A DNA stretch of 64,000 bases from JACKAF01 sp041391485. GTDB lineage: Bacteria; Bdellovibrionota; FAC87; UBA2466; JACKAF01. The position numbers were made by a program, and so were the translations under genes. Shown one piece after another: positions 46,085 to 53,971 of this stretch. Every line of letters begins with the position of its first letter. The stretch's first letter is position 1. The notes under the pieces are model-generated. The model was not told the DNA's origin, made no database searches, and worked only from the letters and a program-made list of their open reading frames with translations. The stretch lies in the NCBI GenBank assembly GCA_041391485.1, contig JAWKNY010000003.1, forward strand, positions 1 to 64,000, given 5' to 3'.

Positions 46085-46357
46085 ATGAACAAAAATGAAT
46101 TAGTCGACAAAGTAGCAAGCATCACCAAACTCACCAAAGCCGATTGCCAACGCGTGATCGATGCGGTGATTGATACCACCCGAGGCAAGATCAAGCGAGG
46201 AGAAGAAGTACGCTTGGTAGGCTTTGGAACTTTTGTCCGAACCAAACGTTCTGCCCGTAAGGGACGCAACCCGCAAACGGGTCAGGAAATCCAAATCAAG
46301 TCGCAATGGGTTCCTAAGTTCCGTCCTGGAAAAGAATTCAAAGAATATTTGCGCTAG
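46085..46357 (+). CDS. hup: HU-family DNA-binding protein
   Basis: The 90-residue protein is a standard HU: MNKNELVDKVASITKLTKADCQRVIDAV helices, then the beta-arm core VRLVGFGTFVRTKRSARKGRNPQTG with the DNA-intercalating Arg-Asn-Pro tip, and C-terminal FRPGKEFKEYL. It compacts and bends DNA as a dimer. A second, divergent HU-family gene is at 61514 and a histone-fold protein at 11951, so the nucleoid has at least three architectural proteins. A good promoter lies just upstream. Confidence 0.97.
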   Translation: MNKNELVDKVASITKLTKADCQRVIDAVIDTTRGKIKRGEEVRLVGFGTFVRTKRSARKGRNPQTGQEIQIKSQWVPKFRPGKEFKEYLR

Positions 46358-46385
46358 TAGGTCTTCCGCAATCGCGGGAAGGGGT

Positions 46386-47096
46386 TTACAGCCAGAACGC
46401 GATGCCCGCGGAGAGGCCGAAGTGCAGGCGTCCCTCGTTGAGGACGTCAAAGGTGCAATCGAAATCGATGGCAAACGCGCTGTCGCGTCCCGTTTTGAAG
46501 GCGACACCCGTCGTCGGCCCCACGCGGTAGCCGAGTCCCAGGCCGGCAGAAGAATCACTAAAGGCCTGAATCTGGGACAAGATGAAGTCGATTTTGTTGG
46601 TAACGCCGACTTGCCAGCGGGTGCGGGCGACTGGATTGGGCGAATAGATCAGATCCACTCCCGGCGTGAGTCTGAATTGAGTGGTCCTTAATTCAGCCAC
46701 ACCCTGACTGCTCACCAAAACACCGATGTTGGGTTGCAGGATGAAGTTACCTACAATCGGGAAATCCATGAACCCTCGGACGCCAAAGGCCGGAAGCATT
46801 CCTAAAACGCCCCCGTTGGTGTTTTGCTTTTTACCGAGTACGGAGAACTGAGCTCCCCAACGGTACCCACTTCGGTTGATGAAGACGCGTTCGCGTGCGC
46901 GGACTCTGGGCGCCTTGGCGACGCGGCTGCGGCCCGAACGGCCTCGACTGTAGCGGCGCTTATCGACGCGAGACAAAACGCGGGGAAGCGAATCCGTCAT
47001 GAGCGGCGGCGTGTAAGCGGCCGGCGTGTCTTCTCCTAAGCAGGTCCGGGTGAGGCCCGAGAAGCTGAGCAATAAAATGAGAACCAGCGTTTTCAT
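46386..47096 (-). CDS. Outer-membrane beta-barrel protein
   Basis: The start MKTLVLILLLSFSGLTRTCLG (ATG 47096) is a signal peptide. A linker rich in Arg/Ser (RRYSRGRSGRSRVAKAPRVR) is followed by strands GYRWGAQFSVLGKK, AFGVRGFMDFPIVGNFILQPNIGVLVSS, FRLTPGVDLIYSP, WQVGVTNKIDFILSQ, GLGLGYRVGPTTGVAFKTG, and ends HFGLSAGIAFWL with a terminal aromatic/hydrophobic pattern. It probably forms an eight- to ten-stranded barrel; the basic linker may interact with LPS or peptidoglycan. Function is unknown. Its ATG overlaps the stop of the metalloprotease gene by one base (TAATG), so the two are co-translated. Confidence 0.82.
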   Translation of the reverse strand: MKTLVLILLLSFSGLTRTCLGEDTPAAYTPPLMTDSLPRVLSRVDKRRYSRGRSGRSRVAKAPRVRARERVFINRSGYRWGAQFSVLGKKQNTNGGVLGMLPAFGVRGFMDFPIVGNFILQPNIGVLVSSQGVAELRTTQFRLTPGVDLIYSPNPVARTRWQVGVTNKIDFILSQIQAFSDSSAGLGLGYRVGPTTGVAFKTGRDSAFAIDFDCTFDVLNEGRLHFGLSAGIAFWL

Positions 47097-48175
47097 TATT
47101 GGAGGGTTCCTAAGTTGGTGCCGGAGTAGTTTCCGCCGGTATGGCAATTGACGATACTTTGAAAAGTCAGGTTATCTGCGCTTCCGCACGAGCCATTGCC
47201 GATTTTTCGCATCAAGTTCACAAGCGTCGCCGCGTGCTGAAAGTGTCCAACGCGCTCACCCTGGGCCCAGTTGGCGTAGGCAAATACAGAGCCGAGTGAA
47301 TGCACACTGAAGTACTTGGAGCCGGGAATGCGCAAGCAATCGTAATCGGCAAGATCATTGCGGCACTCGGAGGTGCGGCCGACGTTGACCGTTTTGGCAA
47401 CACTCAGGTCGCGATCCAAAGAGTCTTCCGTGCAAAGAAAGTAGCCGGGGTCCCCTTTTTCCCCTTCCGGGGTTCCGGGAATAATGGTGGACAGGAATCC
47501 GAAATAATCCGCCATGCCTTCGTCGAGCGCGCCAAGCGTGTCGTAGGGGATTTGCTTCGTCTGTGTACCAAGCTTGAGGCGCACCAGGTGGCGCATCACA
47601 AAGTGAGTGTATTCGTGGATCATGATCCCGCGGTTCATGCCGAAGGGCAGTCCATTCACGAAGTCTCCTGCCGGGTAGGAGATGAAGATGTTTTGGCCCT
47701 CATCGTAAAGATAAGCGGCGTTGTCTTTGACGAGTTCTTTGTCCTTGTCCAAATCGTAAGTTTCCATTTGGATTTGCGAGCTCGATAGCGACGGCACTTC
47801 TTGTGCCATGTCGACGGCATTGGACGGAAGGTTCTTGAAGAGCAAATAGCCGGATTCCAGGTAGTAGTAGAGACTCGCGGCGTAGAGGCTGCCGTAATCC
47901 ATCGGCGTGTACGTGCCACCACCGAATTGTCCAAACTGTAGATCGGCTTTGACAAAAGTTTCACTGGAGTCGAAATAACCGACTCGTCCCATCAACCCTT
48001 GCATATCGCTTAGTGACGTCAGGGTTTGGATAGTGGCCGGTCCGATGTTGTAGCGGCAATGTCCGGCGGCGGGCTGAATCAGGCGGACCTGAATGGGGCC
48101 GCTTACGTTCGTGGAGCAGGCAGAGATCAACACGGCTCCTAAGGCGGCGATAAACCCTCTATTCCACTTCCACAT
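47096..48175 (-). CDS. Lipoprotein zinc metalloprotease (gluzincin-like)
   Basis: The start MWKWNRGFIAALGAVLISAC (ATG 48175) is a lipoprotein signal with Cys20 in the lipobox. The catalytic motif HEYTH (His187, Glu188, His191) in GIMIHEYTHFVMRH is followed 27 residues later by ALDEGMADYFG, giving Glu219 as the third zinc ligand, the arrangement of gluzincins such as M4/M36-type proteases. Several cysteines in the C-terminal third (CTEDS, SECRNDLADYDC, GSCGS, VNCH) suggest disulfides and an extracytoplasmic site. It is probably an outer-membrane-anchored protease, plausible for a predatory or biomass-degrading lifestyle. It is co-translated with the barrel protein downstream. Confidence 0.85.
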   Translation of the reverse strand: MWKWNRGFIAALGAVLISACSTNVSGPIQVRLIQPAAGHCRYNIGPATIQTLTSLSDMQGLMGRVGYFDSSETFVKADLQFGQFGGGTYTPMDYGSLYAASLYYYLESGYLLFKNLPSNAVDMAQEVPSLSSSQIQMETYDLDKDKELVKDNAAYLYDEGQNIFISYPAGDFVNGLPFGMNRGIMIHEYTHFVMRHLVRLKLGTQTKQIPYDTLGALDEGMADYFGFLSTIIPGTPEGEKGDPGYFLCTEDSLDRDLSVAKTVNVGRTSECRNDLADYDCLRIPGSKYFSVHSLGSVFAYANWAQGERVGHFQHAATLVNLMRKIGNGSCGSADNLTFQSIVNCHTGGNYSGTNLGTLQ

Positions 48176-48350
48176 GAGAAAACGCTCCACTATGGCACCC
48201 GTGTATACTGACCGTCGTATTTGGGTGCTTGTTTCCTTATATAGAGAGCACGCTTTGTGCCAGAGTGGAGAGCCTGCCACGCACGGCGTAGCCATGCCCG
48301 ACCAAAGGAATACAGGCCCTTGGGGCAAAGATTGTCACCCGAGTGTCAGG

Positions 48351-48470
48351 AAGGTACCACGTTCCTTTTTACACAAGGCTGTGGATTGTTTTCGAAGTTT
48401 TAGGCACACGTTCGCACGCAGGGAGAAAAAGTTATCCACAGAGCGTGTAAAAAAAGGAACGTGGTACCTT
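48351..48470. repeat. Inverted repeat with DnaA-box-like inner arms, downstream of dksA
   Basis: Left arm 48351-48386 (AAGGTACCACGTTCC..., ending CTGTGGAT) and right arm 48434-48470 (the reverse complement with small indels, ending GTGGTACCTT) enclose a 47-nt loop. The right arm abuts the dksA stop. TTATCCACA at 48432-48440 is a perfect consensus DnaA box, and the left arm carries TGTGGAT. Related copies lie at 23174-23243 and, more weakly, 11078-11159. It would also act as a strong terminator hairpin. Confidence 0.75.
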
Positions 48471-48871
48471 TTACATGCGTTGTTCGGATTGGGAACGAGC
48501 GTGTGAGTTGAGGTACGCTTCTTCGCGCTTCTCTTCCTCTTCCATCTCCGACTTGCAGTTGATGCAGTAGGTGGTCACCGGGCGGGCAAAAAGCCGCTTC
48601 GGTGAGATGGGCTCGTCACAGGATTCGCAGATACCGTAACCGCCGTCAGCGATCTTTCGCAGAGCGGACTGGACCTTGGCGATGAGCTTGCGTTCCCGAT
48701 CCCGGATACGCAACTCAAGCTGCGCTCGGATTCGAGGCTGGCCTGATCATTCACGTCGGCCAAGTTTTCATTGGTCTGCTGCTTGTTCACTTCATCACCG
48801 AAATCGGCCTGGAGTGATTGCAACTGTTCTTCAAGCAACTTCTTAACTTTTGCCAAATCCGCCTTCTTCAT
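48471..48871 (-). CDS. dksA: DksA/TraR-family zinc-finger transcription factor, one frame change
   Basis: DksA binds RNA polymerase and, with ppGpp, reshapes transcription. The N-terminus (MKKADLAKVKKLLEEQLQSL) is the first coiled-coil helix, followed by ADVNDQASLESERS. That segment keeps the acidic coiled-coil tip character, with Asp residues as in DksA. A frame change near 48715 joins it to LRIRDRERKLIAKVQSAL. The zinc finger reads YGICESCDEPI...YCINCKSE, a four-Cys CxxC-x17-CxxC site. Restored length is about 133 residues. A CTTAC/GTAAG palindrome lies just upstream and a repeat hairpin immediately after the stop. Confidence 0.9.
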
Positions 48872-48896
48872 AACCTGCTCCCTGTTTCCTTAGGAT

Positions 48897-48919
48897 TCTT
48901 ACTCCGGATTCGAGTAAGA
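48897..48919. promoter_or_regulatory. TCTTACTC/GAGTAAGA palindrome upstream of dksA
   Basis: Perfect 8-bp arms (48897-48904 and 48912-48919) are separated by 7 nt, 26-48 bp before the dksA start. The CTTAC and GTAAG cores are 11 nt apart, the same spacing as in the palindrome before the HU gene at 61514. On the minus strand a TTGACT and TATTAC pair with a short 15-bp spacer lies just upstream. Confidence 0.5.
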
Positions 48920-49153
48920 CGTTTAGTTGTAATAGAAACGCCAAAGGAAAGTCAATCACGATTTAAGGCTTTGAAATTACAGGGGTATTTTGAGGAAAAA
49001 GTGGTAGGGGATGCTTAGAACAATATGTGTTTCGGGGCCACATAAGGGGGAGGAGGCAAGTTCTAAGCTTTCCCCTACCTTTATAACAGACCGAGCTGAT
49101 TCACCTCTAATAGCTCGTTGGTGCTCGATCCGTATAAGGTCTTCGCCACTACG

Positions 49154-49906
49154 TTAGTGAGTCGCGCGGCCGACCGCTCCACGGGGTACGCGGATGCGAT
49201 TGGGAGGCGTTTGAGACACCTGCGTTTGCGGCGTAAAAATCGGGTTCACCGGGTTCACGGGGTCCACCGGGTTGGTCGGCGTGGTGCAAGGGACCGTGAC
49301 ACCGTTACAAGTATTCGAGCCCACCGTCGTCTGAGGGGCGTAGTAAATATTGTAGGTCGGCGCGTAGATGTTTACCGGCGAGTAATTCCAGTAATTGTAC
49401 CCACCACCGTAGCCATACCCGTAGTCGTAGTAGCTCGGGTAGTAATACGAGGTATCCCAGCCAATGTTGTAGCTGCTGTTGTACCCGTAGTCGTAACCGT
49501 AGTTGCTGCTCCAGTAAGAAGAGCTGCTCGGGTAGTAGTAGCTGCTATCGTAACCGTAACCAAAACTGTTTCCGTAATAGTACGAGGAAGGATCCGAATA
49601 GCCGTAAAAACCAAGGTTGTTATAAGCAGAACAACCGCTGGAATAAACTGAACCGTAACCACCGCAGCTACCGTAGTTGGTCGGGTAATAGCTGTAGTCG
49701 TTCCCGTAACCGGCGTTGCCGTAATAGCTGCCAAGCTGGCTGCCAAAGGCACCGAGGTTATAAAGGTTGGTTCCGCCTGTGTTGTACAGACCGGAGTACC
49801 CATCGTAGTACGGGCTATAGTTATTGTAGGTATAATATTCGGCTTTGGCCTGGCTGGCGAAAAGCACCGCCACACTCAACAGCAACTGAAACAACTTCCA
49901 CTTCAT
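49154..49906 (-). CDS. Secreted tyrosine/glycine/serine/asparagine-rich low-complexity protein
   Basis: A signal peptide (MKWKLFQLLLSVAVLFASQAKA) is followed by about 160 residues dominated by Tyr, Gly, Ser and Asn, with units such as YYYGNSFGYGYDSSYYY, SSYWSSNYGYDYGYN and DYGYGYGGGYNYW. About a quarter of the mature protein is tyrosine. The C-terminal 60 residues differ: a Cys pair (NTCNGVTVPCTT), a PTNPVDPVNPVNP stretch and a basic end. Such composition suits an extracellular fibre, adhesive or prion-like self-assembling protein; the sequence gives no enzymatic motif. The uninterrupted frame, signal peptide and GGAG ribosome site support a real gene. A stable small hairpin lies just upstream. 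Confidence 0.8.
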   Translation of the reverse strand: MKWKLFQLLLSVAVLFASQAKAEYYTYNNYSPYYDGYSGLYNTGGTNLYNLGAFGSQLGSYYGNAGYGNDYSYYPTNYGSCGGYGSVYSSGCSAYNNLGFYGYSDPSSYYYGNSFGYGYDSSYYYPSSSSYWSSNYGYDYGYNSSYNIGWDTSYYYPSYYDYGYGYGGGYNYWNYSPVNIYAPTYNIYYAPQTTVGSNTCNGVTVPCTTPTNPVDPVNPVNPIFTPQTQVSQTPPNRIRVPRGAVGRATH

Positions 49907-50236
49907 CTTTCAACTCCCCTTATTCCTGAGAAATTGTTCTCAGGGGGCACGTTCCACAAATAGAATCCAAAATCCACCCGTGCGGAGCACAGGCTCTTTC
50001 TCCTACACAAAGCAAGGGGTGTGCCAGGGACGCTCCCAGCGGCCTTAGGCTGAACCGGTAAGTATTCAGAATGTTTTCTAAAAGTCGCGGGCTAGACGCA
50101 CACCGCTTGTGTAGGGGAGCCGAACGCTGTATGCCTTTATTTTTAGGTACATAGCTTGTAAACTAAATGACAAGCAGTCGGTGTCACAAATGCGCCCCTT
50201 CCTGTCGTCTTCCTCAGGGGCCTTAAGGAAATCACC
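49907..50236. other. Divergent intergenic region
   Basis: No gene is supported in these 330 bp. Apart from the hairpin at 49925-49944 the region appears to hold only the leaders of the Tyr-rich protein (minus) and the barrel gene at 50237 (plus); I could not identify convincing promoter boxes. Confidence 0.4.
49925..49944. promoter_or_regulatory. Perfect palindrome in the leader of the Tyr-rich gene
   Basis: CCTGAGAA and TTCTCAGG (8-bp arms, 4-nt loop ATTG) lie 19-38 nt upstream of the start codon. It could be an operator or a 5'-UTR stem that controls translation. Confidence 0.45.
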
Positions 50237-51043
50237 ATGAAACGCGCGCTTTTTGTTGTATTCGCTTTGTTGTTATCGTCCTCCGGTTTTGCCGGAACCA
50301 CGATCGTTCCCATTCATGAGCTCGCCCTTGGGCAGTCGATGGTGGGCGGCCACCTTATCAATGACAGCGTGTTTTCAAATCCCGCGAGCGCGGTCTTTAC
50401 CAACGTCTACTCCATTGACGGGACTTATTTCGGTACCGGCGGTTTTTCTACCAGCGTGCTCGACACGAAAACGTCTTCGGTAGGCGGCGGAGCTGGCTTC
50501 TACCGAATGGCTTCGTCCGTTCCCGGGAAATTCAATCAAGGTCTGCGTTTGGCCCTCATGAGCAAGATCACGCCGAACATCGGTTGGGGACTTGCTGGCA
50601 AGATCCTTTGGGGCGAGAACGTGCCCGGCCAAGAAAAAAACGTGAAGGATTTGGACTTGGGAATCCTCTTTGATTACTCCGTCGTTCAGTTTGGAGCGAC
50701 CGTACGCAATATTTTTGGCGGAGATCCCACCTACCTGGAACAGGACCGAGAGCTGGGCATTGGCGCACGCATCAACTACGAGCAGGTACTGTTTCTATCT
50801 GTGGCAGCGTACTCAAAGTTTGAAAAGTTTGTTCCCTACCAACTTAGCGTTGGGGCGGAGTACGTTTCGCCGTACTACTTTTCGATTCGCGGCGGGTTTC
50901 GGGCGCGGCCTGAGGAACAAAAGTCTTTTTGGAGCGCCGGCATCGGTGTTTCCAGTGGCAAGTTCGGGATCCACTACGCAGTGGAGCTTCCCAATCAACC
51001 TGCCAGTACCCAGCATTTGCTAAATCTGGACGTAATGCTGTAA
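50237..51043 (+). CDS. Outer-membrane beta-barrel protein, PorV/FadL-like
   Basis: The 268 residues begin with a signal peptide (MKRALFVVFALLLSSSGFAG). LGQSMVGGHLINDSVFSNPASAVF resembles the ...NPA... segment near the N-terminus of FadL/PorV-type barrels. Regular strands follow (GGFSTSVLDTKTSSVGGGAGFYRM, WGLAGKILWG, LDLGILFDYSVVQFGATVRNIFGG, LFLSVAAYSKF, YFSIRGGFRARP, WSAGIGVSSGKFGIHYAVEL), ending HLLNLDVML. It may transport hydrophobic molecules or act in surface-protein assembly; neither is proven. The next barrel gene follows after 30 bp on the same strand. Confidence 0.78.
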   Translation: MKRALFVVFALLLSSSGFAGTTIVPIHELALGQSMVGGHLINDSVFSNPASAVFTNVYSIDGTYFGTGGFSTSVLDTKTSSVGGGAGFYRMASSVPGKFNQGLRLALMSKITPNIGWGLAGKILWGENVPGQEKNVKDLDLGILFDYSVVQFGATVRNIFGGDPTYLEQDRELGIGARINYEQVLFLSVAAYSKFEKFVPYQLSVGAEYVSPYYFSIRGGFRARPEEQKSFWSAGIGVSSGKFGIHYAVELPNQPASTQHLLNLDVML

Positions 51044-51073
51044 GCGTCCCGACGCCGCAGAAATCCCCCATAC

Positions 51074-51919
51074 ATGCAATCCAGAACACTTATCCTGGTG
51101 ATAGGCTTTTTCTGCTTTGGTGCGCGCCTGTTCGCCATGCAGTTGGAGTTTCTACCACAAAGTCGCTTCTTCCCTCTAACCTTCGCCGATCCTCGTGAAA
51201 TCCGAATGGCCTTACTCTTTGATCAACAAAACCGCGTCAATGCGTATGTCGGCAATTATTTTTCGCTCATCTCGGGAAAAGGCGAAGAGGAAGATTCTTT
51301 GGCTTGGGTTTTTGGATTGGAAGGTGCCGGCTACTTTGCCATGCGCCAGAATGGAGCCACGTTCCCGCTTGAGCACACCGATGGTTTGATTGGCGTCTAC
51401 GCCGAAGTGACCCAAGGCATCTGGCGAGGGCAGCTTCGCTTTACCCATGTTTCAGCGCACCTATCGGATGGGATAAGCGGCACGTCCCCCATCACCTACA
51501 GCCGCGAGTTCTTGGTGGGACGCGTGGGCGTGGCGCCGGATAAACTCAAGTTTGCGTACCTGGGCGCGATCGTGAATGTGAACTCGATCCCAAGTCTTCC
51601 GGCCTGGAGTTTCCAGCTAGGGGGGCACTGGTTTTCGTCTTGGAACTTTGCTCGTTTCACGCCTTTTGTGGCGATGGATCTCAAATGGAAAGAGGAAGCG
51701 AGCGCCAACCCCTCGTTGAGCACCCAAATTGGGATCGCGCTCAATAACCCACCGGAAGCCTACCGATCTTTTCGTTTGTTTTACAACTTCTACACTGGAG
51801 CCGATCCCCGCGGTCAGTTCTATTCCCTACGTTACACCAGCCACGCGCTTGGAATTGAGATGCAGATCTTAGGCGCAAGCCTTACGGGAGGGTCCTGTAT
51901 CTTGGGTATCTTGTCGTAA
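51074..51919 (+). CDS. DUF1207-family outer-membrane protein
   Basis: The protein starts with a signal peptide (MQSRTLILVIGFFCFGARLFA), then LEFLPQSRFFPLTFADPREIRMALLFD. The F-P-x-FADPRE motif near the mature N-terminus is the hallmark of DUF1207 proteins, which are predicted barrels. Strands such as YVGNYFSLISGKG, FGLEGAGYFAMRQ, WRGQLRFTHVSAHLSDG and SFQLGGHWFSSWNF follow. The natural C-terminus is probably near SHALGIEMQI; the extra 15 residues (LGASLTGGSCILGIL) and the 88-bp overlap with the convergent gene suggest a small frame error around 51860-51875. The function of the family is unknown. Confidence 0.8.
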   Translation: MQSRTLILVIGFFCFGARLFAMQLEFLPQSRFFPLTFADPREIRMALLFDQQNRVNAYVGNYFSLISGKGEEEDSLAWVFGLEGAGYFAMRQNGATFPLEHTDGLIGVYAEVTQGIWRGQLRFTHVSAHLSDGISGTSPITYSREFLVGRVGVAPDKLKFAYLGAIVNVNSIPSLPAWSFQLGGHWFSSWNFARFTPFVAMDLKWKEEASANPSLSTQIGIALNNPPEAYRSFRLFYNFYTGADPRGQFYSLRYTSHALGIEMQILGASLTGGSCILGILS

Positions 51920-52980
51920 ATCACCCGTTGAGCAAAACTATAGCCGTCCGTTGACGACACGTACTGAATGCTTCGCTCGTCCATTTGCAGCGGAAGCTCA
52001 ATCTCATCACGCCCCGAAACCTTGTTTATCTGAAGCACACGGTAATGTTCGAAGCCGTCTTCCGCTTCCAATTCTTTAAAGATGTCCGGATCGTAACCAC
52101 ATAGGAAGTCGAGAAAATCTATGTTCCCTGCAGGTGTCCGGACCTTATCATACGGACCGCCGTACTTGGTTTCGTCGTGGGTACGGTAAAAGAGATAAGC
52201 CCGTCCACCGACTTTTAGTGCTTGGTAGACAAGCTCCACGATGTACCGCCGATCGGAAGAATAAAAGAAAGCACCGTAAACATCCGCTAGCAGATCTACC
52301 TGACCTTTCCAGTGCGGCAGAAGCTCTTCCGCGAGGCCGATTTCCCTAAAGAAAAGCTCGAAGTCTTCCATCAGTCGGCGTTTGGCGCGCAAGTGCGTCG
52401 CAAGTCGGCTTACCCGCTTTGCCATCTCGACGGCATCGGGAAGTTTCCGATTCAATATCCAAAACCGGCTGGCCGTAAACTCGGGGGGGTACTCATCAAA
52501 GGGAACCCCAAAAATGATGGAAGCGGACTTCAACGCCACAATGGAGATGCCCCGGGCCCGGTCCAACAGGAAGCGGCCACGGTAACTGTAAAACTCAAGC
52601 TCTTCGGGGCGCACGTCCACCAGGCTATCAATGGTCTCCCAAAAGTCATGCGCCGAAACCGCCACGGCTTGGCCTCCCTGTTGTACCCACTGGAGGCCGG
52701 TGAGGCTGATCCCGGAGCCCAGGTCCATAAAGACCGGGCGGTGCAGGGGCCCGCCCTGGAGGAGGCGCCGCGCGTAGTCTTCGGCGAAATCGTCCCCCAA
52801 CATCCCAAAGTAGCCGTTCTTGGCCCGGGCGTAAGGCTGCTGGTAGCGGCTGATGGGCACGCGCACGCTCCCGTTGGCGATAATGCGTGAGCCGCATTCG
52901 GGGTTGCTCGGCCGAACGGGGGCTCCCACGCCCAACGCCATGGCGGAGACGAAAAATAGAAAGAGCAGAATGTGCTGCAT
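51832..52980 (-). CDS. Signal-peptide-bearing SAM-methyltransferase-like protein
   Basis: The 382-residue protein opens with a signal peptide (MQHILLFLFFVSAMALGVGA). A class I methyltransferase-like core follows: motif I VFMDLGSGISLTGLQWVQQGG, then QVDLLADVYGAFFYSSDR and the strand-turn VYQALKVGGRAYLFYRT typical of motif post-II (LxxGGxLxx). Known biology: SAM-dependent enzymes act in the cytoplasm, where SAM is made, so an exported one is paradoxical. Either the fold has been reused, it is a tethered or injected effector, or the leader is a membrane anchor. Its C-terminus overlaps the convergent DUF1207 gene by 88 bp, which may reflect a frame error. Confidence 0.7.
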   Translation of the reverse strand: MQHILLFLFFVSAMALGVGAPVRPSNPECGSRIIANGSVRVPISRYQQPYARAKNGYFGMLGDDFAEDYARRLLQGGPLHRPVFMDLGSGISLTGLQWVQQGGQAVAVSAHDFWETIDSLVDVRPEELEFYSYRGRFLLDRARGISIVALKSASIIFGVPFDEYPPEFTASRFWILNRKLPDAVEMAKRVSRLATHLRAKRRLMEDFELFFREIGLAEELLPHWKGQVDLLADVYGAFFYSSDRRYIVELVYQALKVGGRAYLFYRTHDETKYGGPYDKVRTPAGNIDFLDFLCGYDPDIFKELEAEDGFEHYRVLQINKVSGRDEIELPLQMDERSIQYVSSTDGYSFAQRVIYDKIPKIQDPPVRLAPKICISIPSAWLV

Positions 52981-53119
52981 GAGGCCCCCCTTTTAGTAAA
53001 TTTGGCTAAATACCGCAAGGTGTTAACAATTTCAGATGGGGCCCGATTGTTTTTGAGCGTCTACTCTGTTGTAATATCTCTGTTCCATTCTTTTTTATTC
53101 CGTCAGTTAGGGGGCGCTC

Positions 53120-53969
53120 ATGTTTGGCTTGCGGGGTCATTTGGTTTTCCTCTTTTGCTGGCCGGTTGCGGGGTCTCTCAGTACCCAGGCCAACCGGGTG
53201 TGCTGACCGATAAGCACTCTAAACTCGATATTGAGACCTTAGCGGGGGACGGCCTCTATACCTACGAAGCCAGTTACGACAACCGGCTGAACGGTCCTGG
53301 CATGGGAGCGATTGTTACCAAGTACTACCCGGGAGCGTTGACCTACACCTCCAGCGTGAGAACCAACGCGGACGGATCTCTCTACCGCGTCAAGGGTGCG
53401 TACAAAGGGGCGCGGGTAGAAATGATTTCACTCCCGCAGCAAAATCAGATTCTGCTTCCACCGGAAAGCACGGTTCTGCTCTTTGCGGAATATGAACTTT
53501 CAGTAGATGAAGTGGACGCTCAGAACCTCGCCGAGGCCGATCTCTTTACCCCGAGCTGGAGAAAGCTCAGCCGTATTGCCAAACAGGCGGCGGAGATGAA
53601 ACTCGCTTGGCTAAAAGCCGGGAACTCGGCGACAGAGCCGCGCTGCAATACCGTGTGGCCAAGATCCGAATGGGAAGCGCCGAGTATGTGCCCACGACAA
53701 ACCTTTTGGTCCAGAGTCCGTTTGCGCAGAATGGCGTTCAGGTGCAACCCAAACGCGAACAGATTTTGGAGTTTGTAGACTTTTTCGAAGCCAACTTCCC
53801 CAAGGGTTACAAGGGTAAGGTTCAGTTCGAGTTGGAGAACGGAAAGGTCATGGCTTTGAAGATGGGATTGCACACTCGAAAAACCGCCAAGGAAGCGGGC
53901 GTGCAAGTTGTTGAGAATTCCACTCAGCAGGCTTTGGAAGCGGCACTCAAAAAATTCGGAATGGAGTAA
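53120..53969 (+). CDS. Lipoprotein of unknown function, two frame changes
   Basis: Translation from ATG 53120 (ribosome site TTAGGGGG) gives MFGLRGHLVF, and after a frame change near 53155 the lipobox LLLAGCGVSQY. The body runs LDIETLAGDGLYTYEASYDN, YPGALTYTSSVRTNADGS and STVLLFAEYELSVDEVDA. A second change near 53620 leads to AALQYRVAKIRMGSAEYVPT. The tail is FVDFFEANFPKGYKGKVQFEL and a helical end. Restored length is about 283 residues. The family is not recognised. The stop is 2 nt before the subtilase start, so lipoprotein and protease are surely co-expressed and may interact, for example as chaperone or inhibitor; that is inference. Confidence 0.7.
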
Positions 53970-53971
53970 TT

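Noticed and set aside
48351..48470. Replication origin at the DnaA-box-containing repeat
   Set aside because: Only one perfect and one partial box, no AT-rich unwinding region and no dnaA/dnaN/gyrB neighbours; similar elements recur elsewhere as gene-end repeats.
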